64,000 nt of DNA from JBEVOS01 sp964563395 (GCA_964563395.1 CAZLWK010000008.1:62001-126000); one strand, 5' to 3'; counted from the stretch's first letter, positions 1 to 8,612 are shown. Made by a program: numbers and translations. Notes: generated by a model not told the origin, from the letters alone.

Positions 1-3000
1 GGCCGAATTCGCCATTGGCCCGCGCGCTGGCGGCGCGGGGCCGGAACGCCTCGGCGCGGGCGCGCGCTTGCTGCACCTGGGCGGCGACGAGGCTCGTCTC
101 CAGCTGAGTGGCGCGCGCGGCGGCGTCGGAATCGCCCTGCCGGGCGGCGACCATGAACCAGAACAAGGCCTCGCTGGGATTTGCGCTCACGCCCCGGCCC
201 TGCTGATAGAGGATGCCGAGATTGTATTGGCTGTCGGCCACGCCCAGTTCGGCGGCCTGGCGGAACCAGCGGAACGCGGCGGCCTCATCGAGCGGCGCCC
301 CTTCGCCGCGCGCGAAATAGACGCCGAGATCGTGCATGGCGCGGCGATTGCCGGAGGCGGCGGCGCGTTCGGTCCAGGCGCGGGCCTGGGCCAGATCGGC
401 GCTGACGCCTTCGCCGCGCTCATAGAGCTTGGCGAGGCGATATTGCGCCATGGCGAGCCCCTGATTGGCGGCTTGGCGCAGCAGCGTCACGCCATCGGCC
501 GGGCGCCCGGCGGCGAGCCGCTGCAAGGCCAGCTCATATTGCGCGACGGCGTCGCCGCGCGCGGCCGCGCCTTCCAGCGAGACCCCGCCGGGCGCGATCG
601 GCTGGGCCACAGCCGTGGCTTGCGAGGCCGCGCCCGGCGGACGGGCGCCGGCGACTGGCGTTTCAGCGCCGCTGGGCGCGTCGGCCGGCGGCTCCACGGC
701 GGCTTCAGGTCCGCCCTCGGGGGCGATTCCAGGCGCTGGCGCGGCGTCCGCTGGAGCGGAGGCGCTCGCCGCCGCCGGCTCGAACGCATCCGGCGCGGCC
801 GGGGCGGGGGTATCGATATCGGCGACGCGCTGGTTCATCAGGGCGGCGCCGCCCGCGACCAGAAGCGCGACCGCGCCGGCGGCGCCCCAGAGCACGATGC
901 GGCTGGAGCCGCGCAGGGAATAGGCCGCCGCGTCCGGCGGGGCGGCGCGTTGGGGCTTTTCCTTGCCCTTCTTAGTCTGCTTGGCGGCCGCCGCGTGGTC
1001 CAAGGCGGCGCGGCGCGCCTGGGCGAGATAATCGTTCTTGCCGCGCGGCGGGATGGCGGCGGCCTCCTCGAACAGCGATTCCTCGGCTGCGTTGGGCGTA
1101 GCGGCCTCCTGAGACGAGGCCTTGGCGGACGCGGGCTCTTCGGCGACGCGCCAAGACGCCGCTTCGGCGGCGGCGTCCTCCACCGTCAAGAAGTCCAGAT
1201 CGTCGTCGATGAACGGGTCGGCCGCGATGGATTTCGTTTCGGTCGCAGCGAGCGGCGGCAGCGGGCCGGCGCGCACCGGGGGCTCTTCGCGCGGCGCGAA
1301 AGGCGGCGGCTCCAGCGCCTCCTGACGCGGGGAGTCGAATTCGTCATCACCGAGATCGTAGAAATCGTCCTCGGATTCGTCGGTTTCGTCGGCGAAATGG
1401 AACGGCGGCGCGGTGGGCTCGTCGTCGGCGTCGATCTTCTCGCCGAACAGGTCCGGGCTCAGCGGGGCGGCGAGGCTCGTCGGTTCATCCTCGCGCCGGC
1501 GCGCGGGCGTGGGGATGTCGTCGCCGTCCTCGCCGTCCTCCAGCGCTTGCAGGCGTGAGGCGACGGTGGACATGGCGCGCGCCACCGGCGTCACCGCTTG
1601 GACGGATTGCTCCTCCACCTCGCTGAGGCGTTGCATGATCCCGGCGACGGCGTCGGAGATGCGATGGGCCGCGCGCTCTTCGCTATCGATCACGCGTTCG
1701 CCCAATTCGCGCGCCAGCGAATCCTGGCGCTGGGTGAAGCGTTCGGCCATGCGCGCGACTTGCTCGCCCACCTGCTCAATGGCTTGCGCGCTGCGGCCTT
1801 CAACGGTCGCGAAGCGATCCTCGATGCGCTCGGACAAGCGGCCGATCTCGACGCCCATGCGGTCGAAGGCGGCGGCTTCACGGCGCTCGATGTCCTCGAA
1901 GCGGCTCTCCAGCGCGCGCGCGAGCCGGTTCAGCTCTTCGCGCACGGCGCTGGCGGACGCATCGTCGTCGTCGCGCGTCTCCACCGCGCGCAGGCGGCGA
2001 TCGACCGTCTCGGACATGCGCTTGATCTCGATCGAGATCGCTTCGACGGTCTGAGCGTGGCGGTGTTCGGCGGCGGCGAGACGGCGATTGACGTCAGCGA
2101 GCGCGCCTTCAAGCGCGGCGACGTGGCCGGGATCGCCGCCCGCGCCATGCTCGACCAATTCGGCCCGGGCATCGGCGACCATGTCGGTCACCGATTGCGC
2201 CATCTCGTTGAGCCGGCGCTCCAACATGGCGCGCAGCGCTTCGGCTTCGGCCTCGGCCTCGCGCGTGGAGACCTGCGCGCCGATGCCGGCGACGGTCTCT
2301 TCAAGCGTGCGGATCGCGGTGTTGGCGGTGGATTCCGCCTCGGCGAGGCGCGCCGCCAGCCGCTGCACGCTGTCCTCCAGCGTGCGCACGGCGACGGTCT
2401 CGCGCCCTTGCGCGCCGTCGATCGCGCCGAGCCGGCTCCAGATGTCATCGAGGCGCGCATGCAGCGCGCTGTTCTCGCTCTCGGCGGCGCGCGCGGCGAC
2501 GTCGTTGAGACGCGCTTCGAAGCGGGCGATCGCGGCCTCCACCTCGCCGCGCGGATCCTGCGCCTCAAGCCGCGACAGGCGCGCGGCCATTTCCGGCTCG
2601 AACACATCGTGCGCGCGCTCGATGTCGGCGAGGCGGCGCTCTAGCGCGGCTTGCGCGGCCTCCATGGCGCTGAGGTCCACGCCGCCGCCGCCCGATTGCT
2701 CCTCGATGAGCTTGACGCGCGCGGCCAGACCGAGCTGGGCGTTGCGCAGATCGGCGATCGCCGAACCCGCCGCTTGGCGCAGTCCGGCCGTCGCCTCGCG
2801 GCCCTGTTGTTCGATCTTGTCGAGGCGCTGCTCAAGTCCGGCTTGAGCGGCGCGGATTTCCATCGCCGCTTGCTCTAGAAGCGCGCCGGCCTGTCCCTCC
2901 GCGCCGGAGACGCGGGCGCTCAAATTCTCCATGGCGCCGCGCAGCTCGGTCTCGCTGGCCGCCATGCGCTCCATCAGCGCCTCGCGGACCGTGCGCGCTT

Positions 3001-3868
3001 CCTCGATGGCGCGGGCGAGGCCGTGACGCGCTTCGGCTTCGCTGGCGTCGACCCGCGCGGCGAGCGCGTCCTGCAGGGCGCGCAATTGCTCCACCGCGCC
3101 CACCGCGGCGCTGGCCGCTTCGCGCGCGGCGGCCTCGGCGGCCTCGCGCGCGGCGGCGAGCCCTTCGCTGATTTGGCGATGCGTCGCGCCGCTGACTTCG
3201 TTCAATCGCGCGCTGAGATCGGCTTCGCGCGTGTCCAATTCCTGCGCCAGCATCCGCGCTTCGGCTTCGGCGCGCTGCGCGGCTTCGCTGACGGCGGCGA
3301 TCTGCGCGGCGAACGTCTGGCGCGCTTCGCCCATCGCGCCGGCGGCGTCCTCCAGCGCCGCGCGGGACTCGCGCGCTTCCTGTTCGGCGTCGGCGAGGCG
3401 CCCGCCGAGGATTTCCCCGGCCTCGCGGAATTGTTCCAGCGCCTCGGCGACGCGCTCGGCGCTTTCGCGGGCGATGGCTTCCGCGTCGTCGACGCGCCCG
3501 GCGAGCCCGAACACCGTGCGGTCGATGGTGGAGACGGCGCGATCGAGGCCGGTGACGGCGAGCTTGGTGCGCCGCTCGACGATCTCCAGGCGCTGCTGCA
3601 GGCGCGAGGGATCGGCCTCGCCGCTCATCAGGTCTTGCGGCGCTGTGAGCAGCCAATCCTCCATATCGTCCGCGGACGGCGCGAGCGCGCGCGGGGCGCG
3701 CGGCCGCGGCGGCGCCCGCTCGGGCGCGCGTTCGCGCATTTCCTGTTCACGCAGCAGCGCCTGGTTCAGATATTCCCCAAGGCTCATGCCTTTGCGTGCG
3801 GCGGCCTCACGCACGGCCTCGCGCACTTTGGGATCGATCCCTTTGACGCTCCAGGAATGTGCGCTCAT
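1..3868 (-). CDS. PodJ-like polar localization protein with coiled coil, one membrane segment and SEL1 repeats (C-terminus outside window)
   Basis: About 1289 residues are visible, starting at the ATG at 3868 and reading out through the left edge. The N-terminus (SWSVKGIDPKVREAV, then GMSLGEYLN) and a segment near residue 95 (ERRTKLAVTGLDRAV) resemble PodJ-type polarity factors. A very long Ala/Glu/Arg-rich coiled coil follows (about 100-800), then an acidic Pro-rich linker, a single hydrophobic segment near 991-1011 (IVLWGAAGAVALLVAGG), and four SEL1-type repeats from about 1105 (for example AMHDLGVYFARGEG and SQYNLGILYQQGRG). PodJ organises one cell pole in Caulobacter and its SEL1 part is periplasmic; the same topology is inferred here. 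Long open frames on the plus strand over this gene are shadows. Confidence 0.87.
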   Translation of the reverse strand, partial: MSAHSWSVKGIDPKVREAVREAAARKGMSLGEYLNQALLREQEMRERAPERAPPRPRAPRALAPSADDMEDWLLTAPQDLMSGEADPSRLQQRLEIVERRTKLAVTGLDRAVSTIDRTVFGLAGRVDDAEAIARESAERVAEALEQFREAGEILGGRLADAEQEARESRAALEDAAGAMGEARQTFAAQIAAVSEAAQRAEAEARMLAQELDTREADLSARLNEVSGATHRQISEGLAAAREAAEAAAREAASAAVGAVEQLRALQDALAARVDASEAEARHGLARAIEEARTVREALMERMAASETELRGAMENLSARVSGAEGQAGALLEQAAMEIRAAQAGLEQRLDKIEQQGREATAGLRQAAGSAIADLRNAQLGLAARVKLIEEQSGGGGVDLSAMEAAQAALERRLADIERAHDVFEPEMAARLSRLEAQDPRGEVEAAIARFEARLNDVAARAAESENSALHARLDDIWSRLGAIDGAQGRETVAVRTLEDSVQRLAARLAEAESTANTAIRTLEETVAGIGAQVSTREAEAEAEALRAMLERRLNEMAQSVTDMVADARAELVEHGAGGDPGHVAALEGALADVNRRLAAAEHRHAQTVEAISIEIKRMSETVDRRLRAVETRDDDDASASAVREELNRLARALESRFEDIERREAAAFDRMGVEIGRLSERIEDRFATVEGRSAQAIEQVGEQVARMAERFTQRQDSLARELGERVIDSEERAAHRISDAVAGIMQRLSEVEEQSVQAVTPVARAMSTVASRLQALEDGEDGDDIPTPARRREDEPTSLAAPLSPDLFGEKIDADDEPTAPPFHFADETDESEDDFYDLGDDEFDSPRQEALEPPPFAPREEPPVRAGPLPPLAATETKSIAADPFIDDDLDFLTVEDAAAEAASWRVAEEPASAKASSQEAATPNAAEESLFEEAAAIPPRGKNDYLAQARRAALDHAAAAKQTKKGKEKPQRAAPPDAAAYSLRGSSRIVLWGAAGAVALLVAGGAALMNQRVADIDTPAPAAPDAFEPAAASASAPADAAPAPGIAPEGGPEAAVEPPADAPSGAETPVAGARPPGAASQATAVAQPIAPGGVSLEGAAARGDAVAQYELALQRLAAGRPADGVTLLRQAANQGLAMAQYRLAKLYERGEGVSADLAQARAWTERAAASGNRRAMHDLGVYFARGEGAPLDEAAAFRWFRQAAELGVADSQYNLGILYQQGRGVSANPSEALFWFMVAARQGDSDAAARATQLETSLVAAQVQQARARAEAFRPRAASARANGEFG

Positions 3869-3919
3869 GCCGCCCTCATTGCGCCCCGACAACGGACGCC
3901 GCCCCCCGTCGCGCGCTGA

Positions 3920-3978
3920 GAATCACGACGGTTTATCGAGTGTGAAGCAGACCGCCTGTGGTGTTAATGACGCGTAAA
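3920..3978 (-). promoter_or_regulatory. Upstream region of the podJ-like gene: GANTC methylation site and CtrA-like half-perfect box
   Basis: GAATC, a CcrM (GANTC) methylation site, lies at 3920-3924, about 52 bases before the start codon. Further upstream TTAA-N7-TAAA (3964-3978) differs in one base from the CtrA box TTAA-N7-TTAA. Both are known cell-cycle control elements in Caulobacterales, and podJ is cell-cycle regulated in Caulobacter. Function here is inferred from position only. Confidence 0.35.
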
Positions 3979-4040
3979 GTGGTTGTCGCGCCCCAAGGTC
4001 TTGTGGAAGATCGTTTCGTGCGCGTAACCACACGTGCAAA

Positions 4041-4691
4041 TCAGGTCAGCGGGCCGACCTCGATCAGGCCGTCATAGCGCATCGCCGCGCCGCGCGGCGG
4101 CACATCGCTGAACGGAAACAAGCGCACGCGCACGCCCGGCGCGCTGCTGGCCTCCGCGCGCAGCGAAACGACGCCGGCCGAAGGCGCGAGCGCGCCAAGC
4201 GGGCGCCAAGTCGCGCCGGCGACGCCGACCGGCGCACGCGCGCCATCGGGGCTTTCCAGCAGCACGATCCAACGGCCGCTTTCGTCCGCGCGCCGCATCG
4301 CCGCCAGCGCCGCCCATTGCGCGGCCGCGCGGGCGCCGGGATCGTCAGCGCCGTCTTCGGGGGGCAGGGGCGCGCTCGCCGCGCCTGCCGCGGCGTATTT
4401 GCTGGCGAGCCCCGCGAGGAGGGACGCTTCCGCCCCGCTCCAGATCACGCGCTCGCCGTCCGCGGCGGCGAGGCACCCGATCGCCTCGGCAGCGCGCGGC
4501 GCCTCCGCGCCCTCGATCAGGATCAGCCCTTCGCCGGCGCGCGCCAGAAGCGCCTCCGCGCCGGTCGCGCTTTCGCACGCGAAGATGGGCGCGCGCGCCG
4601 GCGGCGGGGCGCTCCGCAGCAACGTCGAGGCGCCGGGCGACAGGGCCAAAACGAGCGCCAGAAGGAGAGGGCCGAGCGAAGGGGCGCGCAT
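4041..4691 (-). CDS. Secreted protein of unknown function
   Basis: 216 residues. The ATG at 4691 is preferred over an upstream in-frame start because it opens directly into a signal peptide (MRAPSLGPLLLALVLALSPG). The mature part is Ala-rich with no motif I recognise. It contains two cysteines early (FACES, IGCLAA), a hydrophobic central part and a C-terminal VRVRLFPFSDV segment. It is transcribed divergently from the MerR gene at 4807, so its promoter would overlap the MerR operator. Probably periplasmic. Function unknown. Confidence 0.6.
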   Translation of the reverse strand: MRAPSLGPLLLALVLALSPGASTLLRSAPPPARAPIFACESATGAEALLARAGEGLILIEGAEAPRAAEAIGCLAAADGERVIWSGAEASLLAGLASKYAAAGAASAPLPPEDGADDPGARAAAQWAALAAMRRADESGRWIVLLESPDGARAPVGVAGATWRPLGALAPSAGVVSLRAEASSAPGVRVRLFPFSDVPPRGAAMRYDGLIEVGPLT

Positions 4692-4737
4692 GATCTGAAC
4701 ATAGCAGTTCGAGACGCACTTTTGTCGCGCGCGCCAG

Positions 4738-4753
4738 TTGACGCGCGCGTAAA
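4738..4753 (+). promoter_or_regulatory. Near-perfect dyad upstream of the MerR gene (likely MerR/LiuR-type operator)
   Basis: TTGACGCGCGCGTAAA is a 16-base inverted repeat with 7 of 8 arm positions matching. It lies 53 bases before the MerR start. It resembles the TTTACGT-type palindrome I recall for LiuR-like MerR regulators of acyl-CoA catabolism. Its left arm also reads as a -35 hexamer (TTGACG). Autoregulation is inferred. Confidence 0.45.
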
Positions 4754-4806
4754 GCAATGCAAAATACCGATTACACTAAAAATGCCGTTCGACGGAGAGG
4801 AACCCC

Positions 4807-5268
4807 ATGGCGAAGGTGGATCGGACCTATTCGATTTCAGAGCTCGCGCGCGAATTCGGCTGCACGGCCAGGGCGCTGCGCTTCTATGAGGACAAAGGGC
4901 TTTTGACCCCGCGCCGGGACGGCCTCACCCGCGTCTATCTCCCGCGCGACCGCGCCCGCCTCATCATAATCCTGCGCGGCAAGCGCGTGGGCCTGTCGCT
5001 GATCGACATCAAGGAGATCCTCGACCTCTACAAGGCCGATCCGGACAATCGCGCGCAGAACGAGGTCGCGCTGAAGAAGTTCAAGTCGCGGATCAAGGCG
5101 CTTGAGGAGCAGCGCCACGATATCGATGAAGCCATCCAGATGCTGGCCGATGCGATCGTGCGCATGGAGGATGTGCTGACCCCGCCGGAAGCCAAGGCCA
5201 AACCCGCCGCCAAGTCCGCGCCGGCGCGCGAAAAGGGCGCCAAGCGCGTCGCCGCCGAAGCGCACTGA
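4807..5268 (+). CDS. MerR family transcriptional regulator (LiuR-like)
   Basis: 153 residues with a purine-rich ribosome-binding site (GGAGAGG) just upstream. The N-terminal winged helix-turn-helix runs from about 8 to 75 (YSISELAREFGCTARALRFYEDKGL, read as two parts: SISELAREFGCTARALRFYE and DKGL). A dimerisation helix follows (about 80-125), then a Lys/Ala-rich tail. There are no effector-site cysteines of the metal-sensing type, and the acidic helix fits acyl-CoA-linked MerR members. The next gene encodes an acyl-CoA dehydrogenase, but a strong terminator (5291-5323) separates them, so the enzyme gene probably has its own promoter. Likely role: control of acyl-CoA or branched-chain catabolism (inference from family and neighbour). 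Confidence 0.85.
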   Translation: MAKVDRTYSISELAREFGCTARALRFYEDKGLLTPRRDGLTRVYLPRDRARLIIILRGKRVGLSLIDIKEILDLYKADPDNRAQNEVALKKFKSRIKALEEQRHDIDEAIQMLADAIVRMEDVLTPPEAKAKPAAKSAPAREKGAKRVAAEAH

Positions 5269-5290
5269 CCTGGACGCCGCGTAAAAACGG

Positions 5291-5323
5291 GGCCGCCGGC
5301 GCACGCCGGCGGCCTTTTCGTTT
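5291..5323 (+). terminator. Rho-independent terminator after the MerR gene
   Basis: Perfect 10-bp stem (GGCCGCCGGC / GCCGGCGGCC) with a four-base loop, followed by TTTTCGTTT. Confidence 0.85.
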
Positions 5324-5402
5324 GCGTGTCCGCTGAAGCAAATAACCGCAATTCCCGGCTCGGCGTATTCGCTCTATCCTTGCGTCAAATCAGGAGCGAT
5401 TG

Positions 5403-7196
5403 ATGCCGACCTACAAAGCCCCGCTGCGCGAATACCGGTTCTTGCTGCGCGAGGTGCTACAGCTGGACCGCTACGCCAATCTGCCGGGCTTTTCCGATGC
5501 CCCGCTCGATCTCATCGAACAGATCATGGAGGAGGGGGCCAAGCTGTGCGAGGGCGTGCTCGCGCCGCTCAACGCCATCGGCGACCATGAAGGGTGCACC
5601 CGCCATGCCGACGGCTCGGTGACGACGCCCACCGGCTTCAAGGACGCCTACAGGCAATTGGTCGAGGGCGGCTGGCCCGCGCTCGGCTGCGATCCCGCCT
5701 ATGGCGGCCAGGGCCTGCCGCGCCTCGTCAATCTGGCGTTCAACGAAATGGTGTCGAGCGCGAACATGGCGTTCGGCATGTATCCGGGGCTTTCGCACGG
5801 CGCGTATGAGGCGCTGCATCATCATGGCGCGCAGGCGCTGAAGGACCTTTACCTGCCCAAGCTGGTGAGCGGGGAATGGACCGGCACGATGAATCTGACC
5901 GAGCCGCATTGCGGCACGGACCTTGGCCTTCTGCGCACGAAAGCGGTTCCGCAGGGCGATGGAAGCTATCGCATCAGTGGCCAGAAGATTTTCATCAGCG
6001 CGGGCGAGCACGATCTCGCGGAGAACATCATCCATCTGGTGCTCGCGCGCATCGAGGGCGCGCCCGCGGGCACGAAAGGCATTTCGCTCTTCGTCGTGCC
6101 GAAATTCCTGGTGAACGACGACGGATCGCTCGGCGCGCGAAACGGCGTCGTCTGCGGCAAGATCGAAGAGAAGATGGGCATTCATGGCAACGCCACGTGC
6201 GTGCTCAATTATGACGACGCGGTCGGCTGGCTTGTCGGCACGGAGAACAAGGGCCTCAACGCCATGTTCACGATGATGAACGAGGCGCGCCTGGGCGTGG
6301 GCTTGCAAGGTCTCTCACAGTCGGAGGCGGCGTATCAGAACGGCCTCGCCTATGCGAAGGATCGCCTGCAGGGACGCGCGCTCACTGGCGCCAAGAACGC
6401 GGCCGGCCCCGCCGATCCGATCATCGTCCATCCGGACGTTCGCCGCATGTTGTTGGACGCAAAATGCTTCAATGAGGGCGCGCGTGCGTTTGCGTTCTGG
6501 ACCGCGCTCTACGGCGATCTCTTGCATCGCTCGCCGGACGAGGCGGTGCGCCAGAAGGCGGAAGATTACATGGCGCTGATGACGCCGGTGCTGAAGGCGT
6601 ATCTCACCGATCTTGGCTATGAGAACGCCACCGCGTGTCAGCAAATATATGGCGGCCACGGCTATATCGAAGAATGGGGCATGAGCCAGTTCGTGCGCGA
6701 TGCGCGCATCGCCATGATCTATGAAGGCGCGAACGGCATTCAGGCGCTCGATCTGGTGGGCAGGAAGCTCGCGGCGAATGGCGGACGCGCCGTGTTCGCC
6801 TTCTTCGGCGAGATCGACGAATTCGTCGCCGCGCATGGAGCGGATGAAAATCTGAAGCCCTTCGTCGAAGGCTTGAAACGCGCGAAGGCGCAGCTTCAAG
6901 AGGCCACGCAATGGCTGATGCAAAACGCCATGGCCAATTTCGACAATGCCGGCGCGGCGGGCCACGATTATCTGCGCCTCTTCGGCATCACCGCGCTCGC
7001 CTATATGTGGGCGCTGATGGCGCAGGCGGCGTTCGCGGCGAAGGCCAATGGCGGAGCTGGCGATCCCTTCTACGAGGCGAAGCTGGCGACGGGCCGCTAT
7101 TTCCTGGCGCGCAAGCTGCCGGACGCGGGCGCGCATCTGGCTAAGCTGAAGAGCGGCGCCGATCCGCTCATGGCGCTGGGCGCGGAGGCGTTCTGA
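5403..7196 (+). CDS. Acyl-CoA dehydrogenase, long form (DmdC-like family)
   Basis: 597 residues. The ATG at 5403 has AGGAG six bases upstream and beats the TTG just before it. The start MPTYKAPLREYRFLLREVL and the length near 600 are typical of the acyl-CoA dehydrogenase subfamily that includes 3-methylmercaptopropionyl-CoA dehydrogenase. The FAD/substrate region TEPHCGTDLG begins near residue 166. YEGANGIQALDL near 440 carries the probable catalytic Glu (about 441). The extra C-terminal domain covers roughly 470-597. It oxidises an acyl-CoA to the enoyl-CoA using FAD. No other DMSP-pathway gene is nearby, so the substrate is left open: medium-chain or branched acyl-CoA is as likely. The MerR gene in front is the probable regulator. 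Confidence 0.9.
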   Translation: MPTYKAPLREYRFLLREVLQLDRYANLPGFSDAPLDLIEQIMEEGAKLCEGVLAPLNAIGDHEGCTRHADGSVTTPTGFKDAYRQLVEGGWPALGCDPAYGGQGLPRLVNLAFNEMVSSANMAFGMYPGLSHGAYEALHHHGAQALKDLYLPKLVSGEWTGTMNLTEPHCGTDLGLLRTKAVPQGDGSYRISGQKIFISAGEHDLAENIIHLVLARIEGAPAGTKGISLFVVPKFLVNDDGSLGARNGVVCGKIEEKMGIHGNATCVLNYDDAVGWLVGTENKGLNAMFTMMNEARLGVGLQGLSQSEAAYQNGLAYAKDRLQGRALTGAKNAAGPADPIIVHPDVRRMLLDAKCFNEGARAFAFWTALYGDLLHRSPDEAVRQKAEDYMALMTPVLKAYLTDLGYENATACQQIYGGHGYIEEWGMSQFVRDARIAMIYEGANGIQALDLVGRKLAANGGRAVFAFFGEIDEFVAAHGADENLKPFVEGLKRAKAQLQEATQWLMQNAMANFDNAGAAGHDYLRLFGITALAYMWALMAQAAFAAKANGGAGDPFYEAKLATGRYFLARKLPDAGAHLAKLKSGADPLMALGAEAF

Positions 7197-7236
7197 TCGC
7201 CTAAAGCGCGCCCAGATTGCGCGCTAGGCGTGGGCG

Positions 7237-7695
7237 ATGCGCAAGGACATGGCCAAGGTGATCGTGGAGCGGGGGCGGATCGGCGATCCGGTCCGCCGCC
7301 GCCGCGGACGCGACGCCCCGCTTCAGGACGGCGAGGGCGAGCCCTTGCGCGCGCGCGTTCCGCGCAATCCGCGCGAGACCAAGAACAAGCGCTTGAACGA
7401 GACGCTCAATCCGCTGCGCCGCTATCTGAAGGCGCAGATCGGTCGGCCTTGGAATAAGGTCTATTCGGAGATCGCCGCCAATCTGCGCGTCAGCTCAACC
7501 GTGCAGCAGCACGTACGCGATCATCTGGACGATTTCGTCGCCATCCGCACGCGCATGGCGAACGGCGTTGTCATGGCGAGCGGACGCTTTGGCGGCGAGC
7601 GCCCACTCAGCGAGGATCATCGCTTGATGTTCGTGCATCCGCGCACAGGACTTTTGAAGCGCAATCCGCACCGCAAAAGCGGGCGCGGCGCTTAA
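7237..7695 (+). CDS. Conserved protein of unknown function (basic, 152 residues)
   Basis: The protein is strongly basic and matches a widespread uncharacterised family I recognise by pattern: an N-terminal KVIVERGRIG, a central LNPLRRYLKAQIGRPWNKVY (about 58-77) followed by SEIAANLR, a segment around VQQHVRDHLDDFV, and a C-terminal MFVHPRTGLLKRNP. I chose the ATG at 7237 because family members begin similarly; 7249 is an alternative. No catalytic motif or membrane segment is visible. The basic, compact character hints at nucleic-acid or ribosome binding, but that is speculation. It converges with the frameshifted SRPBCC gene, overlapping it by a few bases at the stop codons. Confidence 0.75.
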   Translation: MRKDMAKVIVERGRIGDPVRRRRGRDAPLQDGEGEPLRARVPRNPRETKNKRLNETLNPLRRYLKAQIGRPWNKVYSEIAANLRVSSTVQQHVRDHLDDFVAIRTRMANGVVMASGRFGGERPLSEDHRLMFVHPRTGLLKRNPHRKSGRGA

Positions 7696-8226
7696 GTGCT
7701 TGGCGCTTCGGCGTCGCCGGTCTCGACATAACGGGCAAGGCGCGCAGTCTGCGCGCCGATGACGCCGTCCACCGCTTCGGCAATGGCGGCGAGGTCGGCC
7801 TGCGCGCCGCCGGAGACGCGATAAATCACGCTGAGCCGCGCCCTCGTCGTTTCGCGCGATGGCGAAGGTGAGCGCGCCGGAAACACCGCGCTCCTGCAGC
7901 GGGCCGAGCGCCGCATCGAGGCGCAGCAATTCCTCGCGCTGCAACGCCGTCACGCGTCCATGCTCGACCTGGCCGCCCGGCCAGCGTTCGCAGAAGCACC
8001 CGCCCGCCCGCGCATTGAGGCTGAGATTGCGCGCATCGCCGGAATAAGTGTGCGCCCCCTCCCACCATGCGTCGATGCGCATCAGCGCGCGCCAGACCCG
8101 CGCCGGGGGCGCAGAGAGCGCGGCTTCATGGCGGACATGAAGGCCGTCCGGGTCCGCGCGCACGATCTCGGCGCGCGCCGGCGCGGCGATGACAAGCGCA
8201 AGTAGGCAGAGCGCGAGAAACCGCAT
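7692..8226 (-). pseudogene. Frameshifted SRPBCC-family (START-like) secreted protein
   Basis: The ATG at 8226 opens into a signal peptide (MRFLALCLLALVIAAPARA) and then an SRPBCC domain (SAPPARVWRALMRIDAWWEG and LQERGVSGALTFAIAR). At about 7850-7860 the frame drifts into Arg-rich sequence. The expected family C-terminus (ARLSVIYRVSGG, then IGAQTARLARYVE) is found in another minus-strand frame ending at the stop at 7692. Joining the two frames gives a normal-length protein of about 177 residues, so one small indel near 7855 breaks the gene. It could be a real pseudogene or a sequencing/assembly error. The lower part converges on the gene ending at 7695. Confidence 0.7.
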
Positions 8227-8366
8227 TCGCCGAGCAAACGCCGCCACGCGCCGCGACTCAAGCCCGCCTTCGGTCCTGTGCCTTGGGTCACATCGGCCAG
8301 GGCGGGGCGGCGTCATTGTCTCTTCAACGAAGCGATGACGCTTCGCCCCGCCAGGAGAGACCCAAG

Positions 8367-8459
8367 ATGACCAAGATTTTCGCCCTTCTCGCCGCGATCG
8401 CCGTGTTCACCCCCGCCGCCTACGCGACCGTCGCCCAAGCCGCCCTGATCGTCGCCTAA
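8367..8459 (+). CDS. Secreted micropeptide, 30 residues, copy 1 of a tandem pair
   Basis: The product starts MTKIFALLAAIAVFTPAAYA and ends with ten more residues (TVAQAALIVA). The ATG has AGGAG ten bases upstream. The chain is nearly all signal-peptide-like or membrane-inserting. A second copy lies 30 bases downstream. Across 31 codons the two copies differ in 11; nine of these are synonymous and two are conservative (F/L, V/A). That pattern means the coding sequence is under selection. After cleavage at an AYA site only about ten residues would remain. No known family is recognised. A toxin, signalling or membrane-stress peptide are all open possibilities. Confidence 0.75.
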   Translation: MTKIFALLAAIAVFTPAAYATVAQAALIVA

Positions 8460-8488
8460 GCCCCCAGCCGTAGAAGAAAGCCCATCCA

Positions 8489-8581
8489 ATGACCAAGATT
8501 CTCGCGCTCCTCGCCGCCATCGCCGTGTTCACGCCGGCCGCCTACGCCACCGCAGCGCAAGCCGCCCTTATCGTCGCGTAA
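8489..8581 (+). CDS. Secreted micropeptide, 30 residues, copy 2 of a tandem pair
   Basis: The product starts MTKILALLAAIAVFTPAAYA and ends TAAQAALIVA. A purine-rich stretch (GAAGAAAG) about nine bases upstream serves as the ribosome-binding site. It differs from copy 1 by only two conservative residues despite 12 nucleotide changes. A strong terminator follows 31 bases after the stop, so the two peptides form a compact bicistronic unit. The run upstream of copy 1 (8227-8366) is free of other genes and should hold the promoter. Function unknown. Confidence 0.75.
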   Translation: MTKILALLAAIAVFTPAAYATAAQAALIVA

Positions 8582-8612
8582 GAACCCAAACGGGTTTCGA
8601 ATGCGGAATGAA

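Noticed and set aside
68..3919. Several long open frames on the plus strand, up to 496 codons
   Set aside because: They lie antisense to the podJ-like gene in the phase that GC-rich codon use keeps open. They have Arg/Gly/Ala-biased composition and no domain; the minus frame shows coiled coil, a membrane segment and SEL1 repeats.
5403..7196. Naming the dehydrogenase DmdC with a role in DMSP breakdown
   Set aside because: No dmdA, dmdB or dmdD is nearby, and this family has members with other substrates.
7495..8316. Continuous 273-codon minus-strand frame over the SRPBCC gene
   Set aside because: After about 7855 it turns into Arg-rich sequence antisense to the 7237-7695 gene. The conserved C-terminus lies in the other frame.
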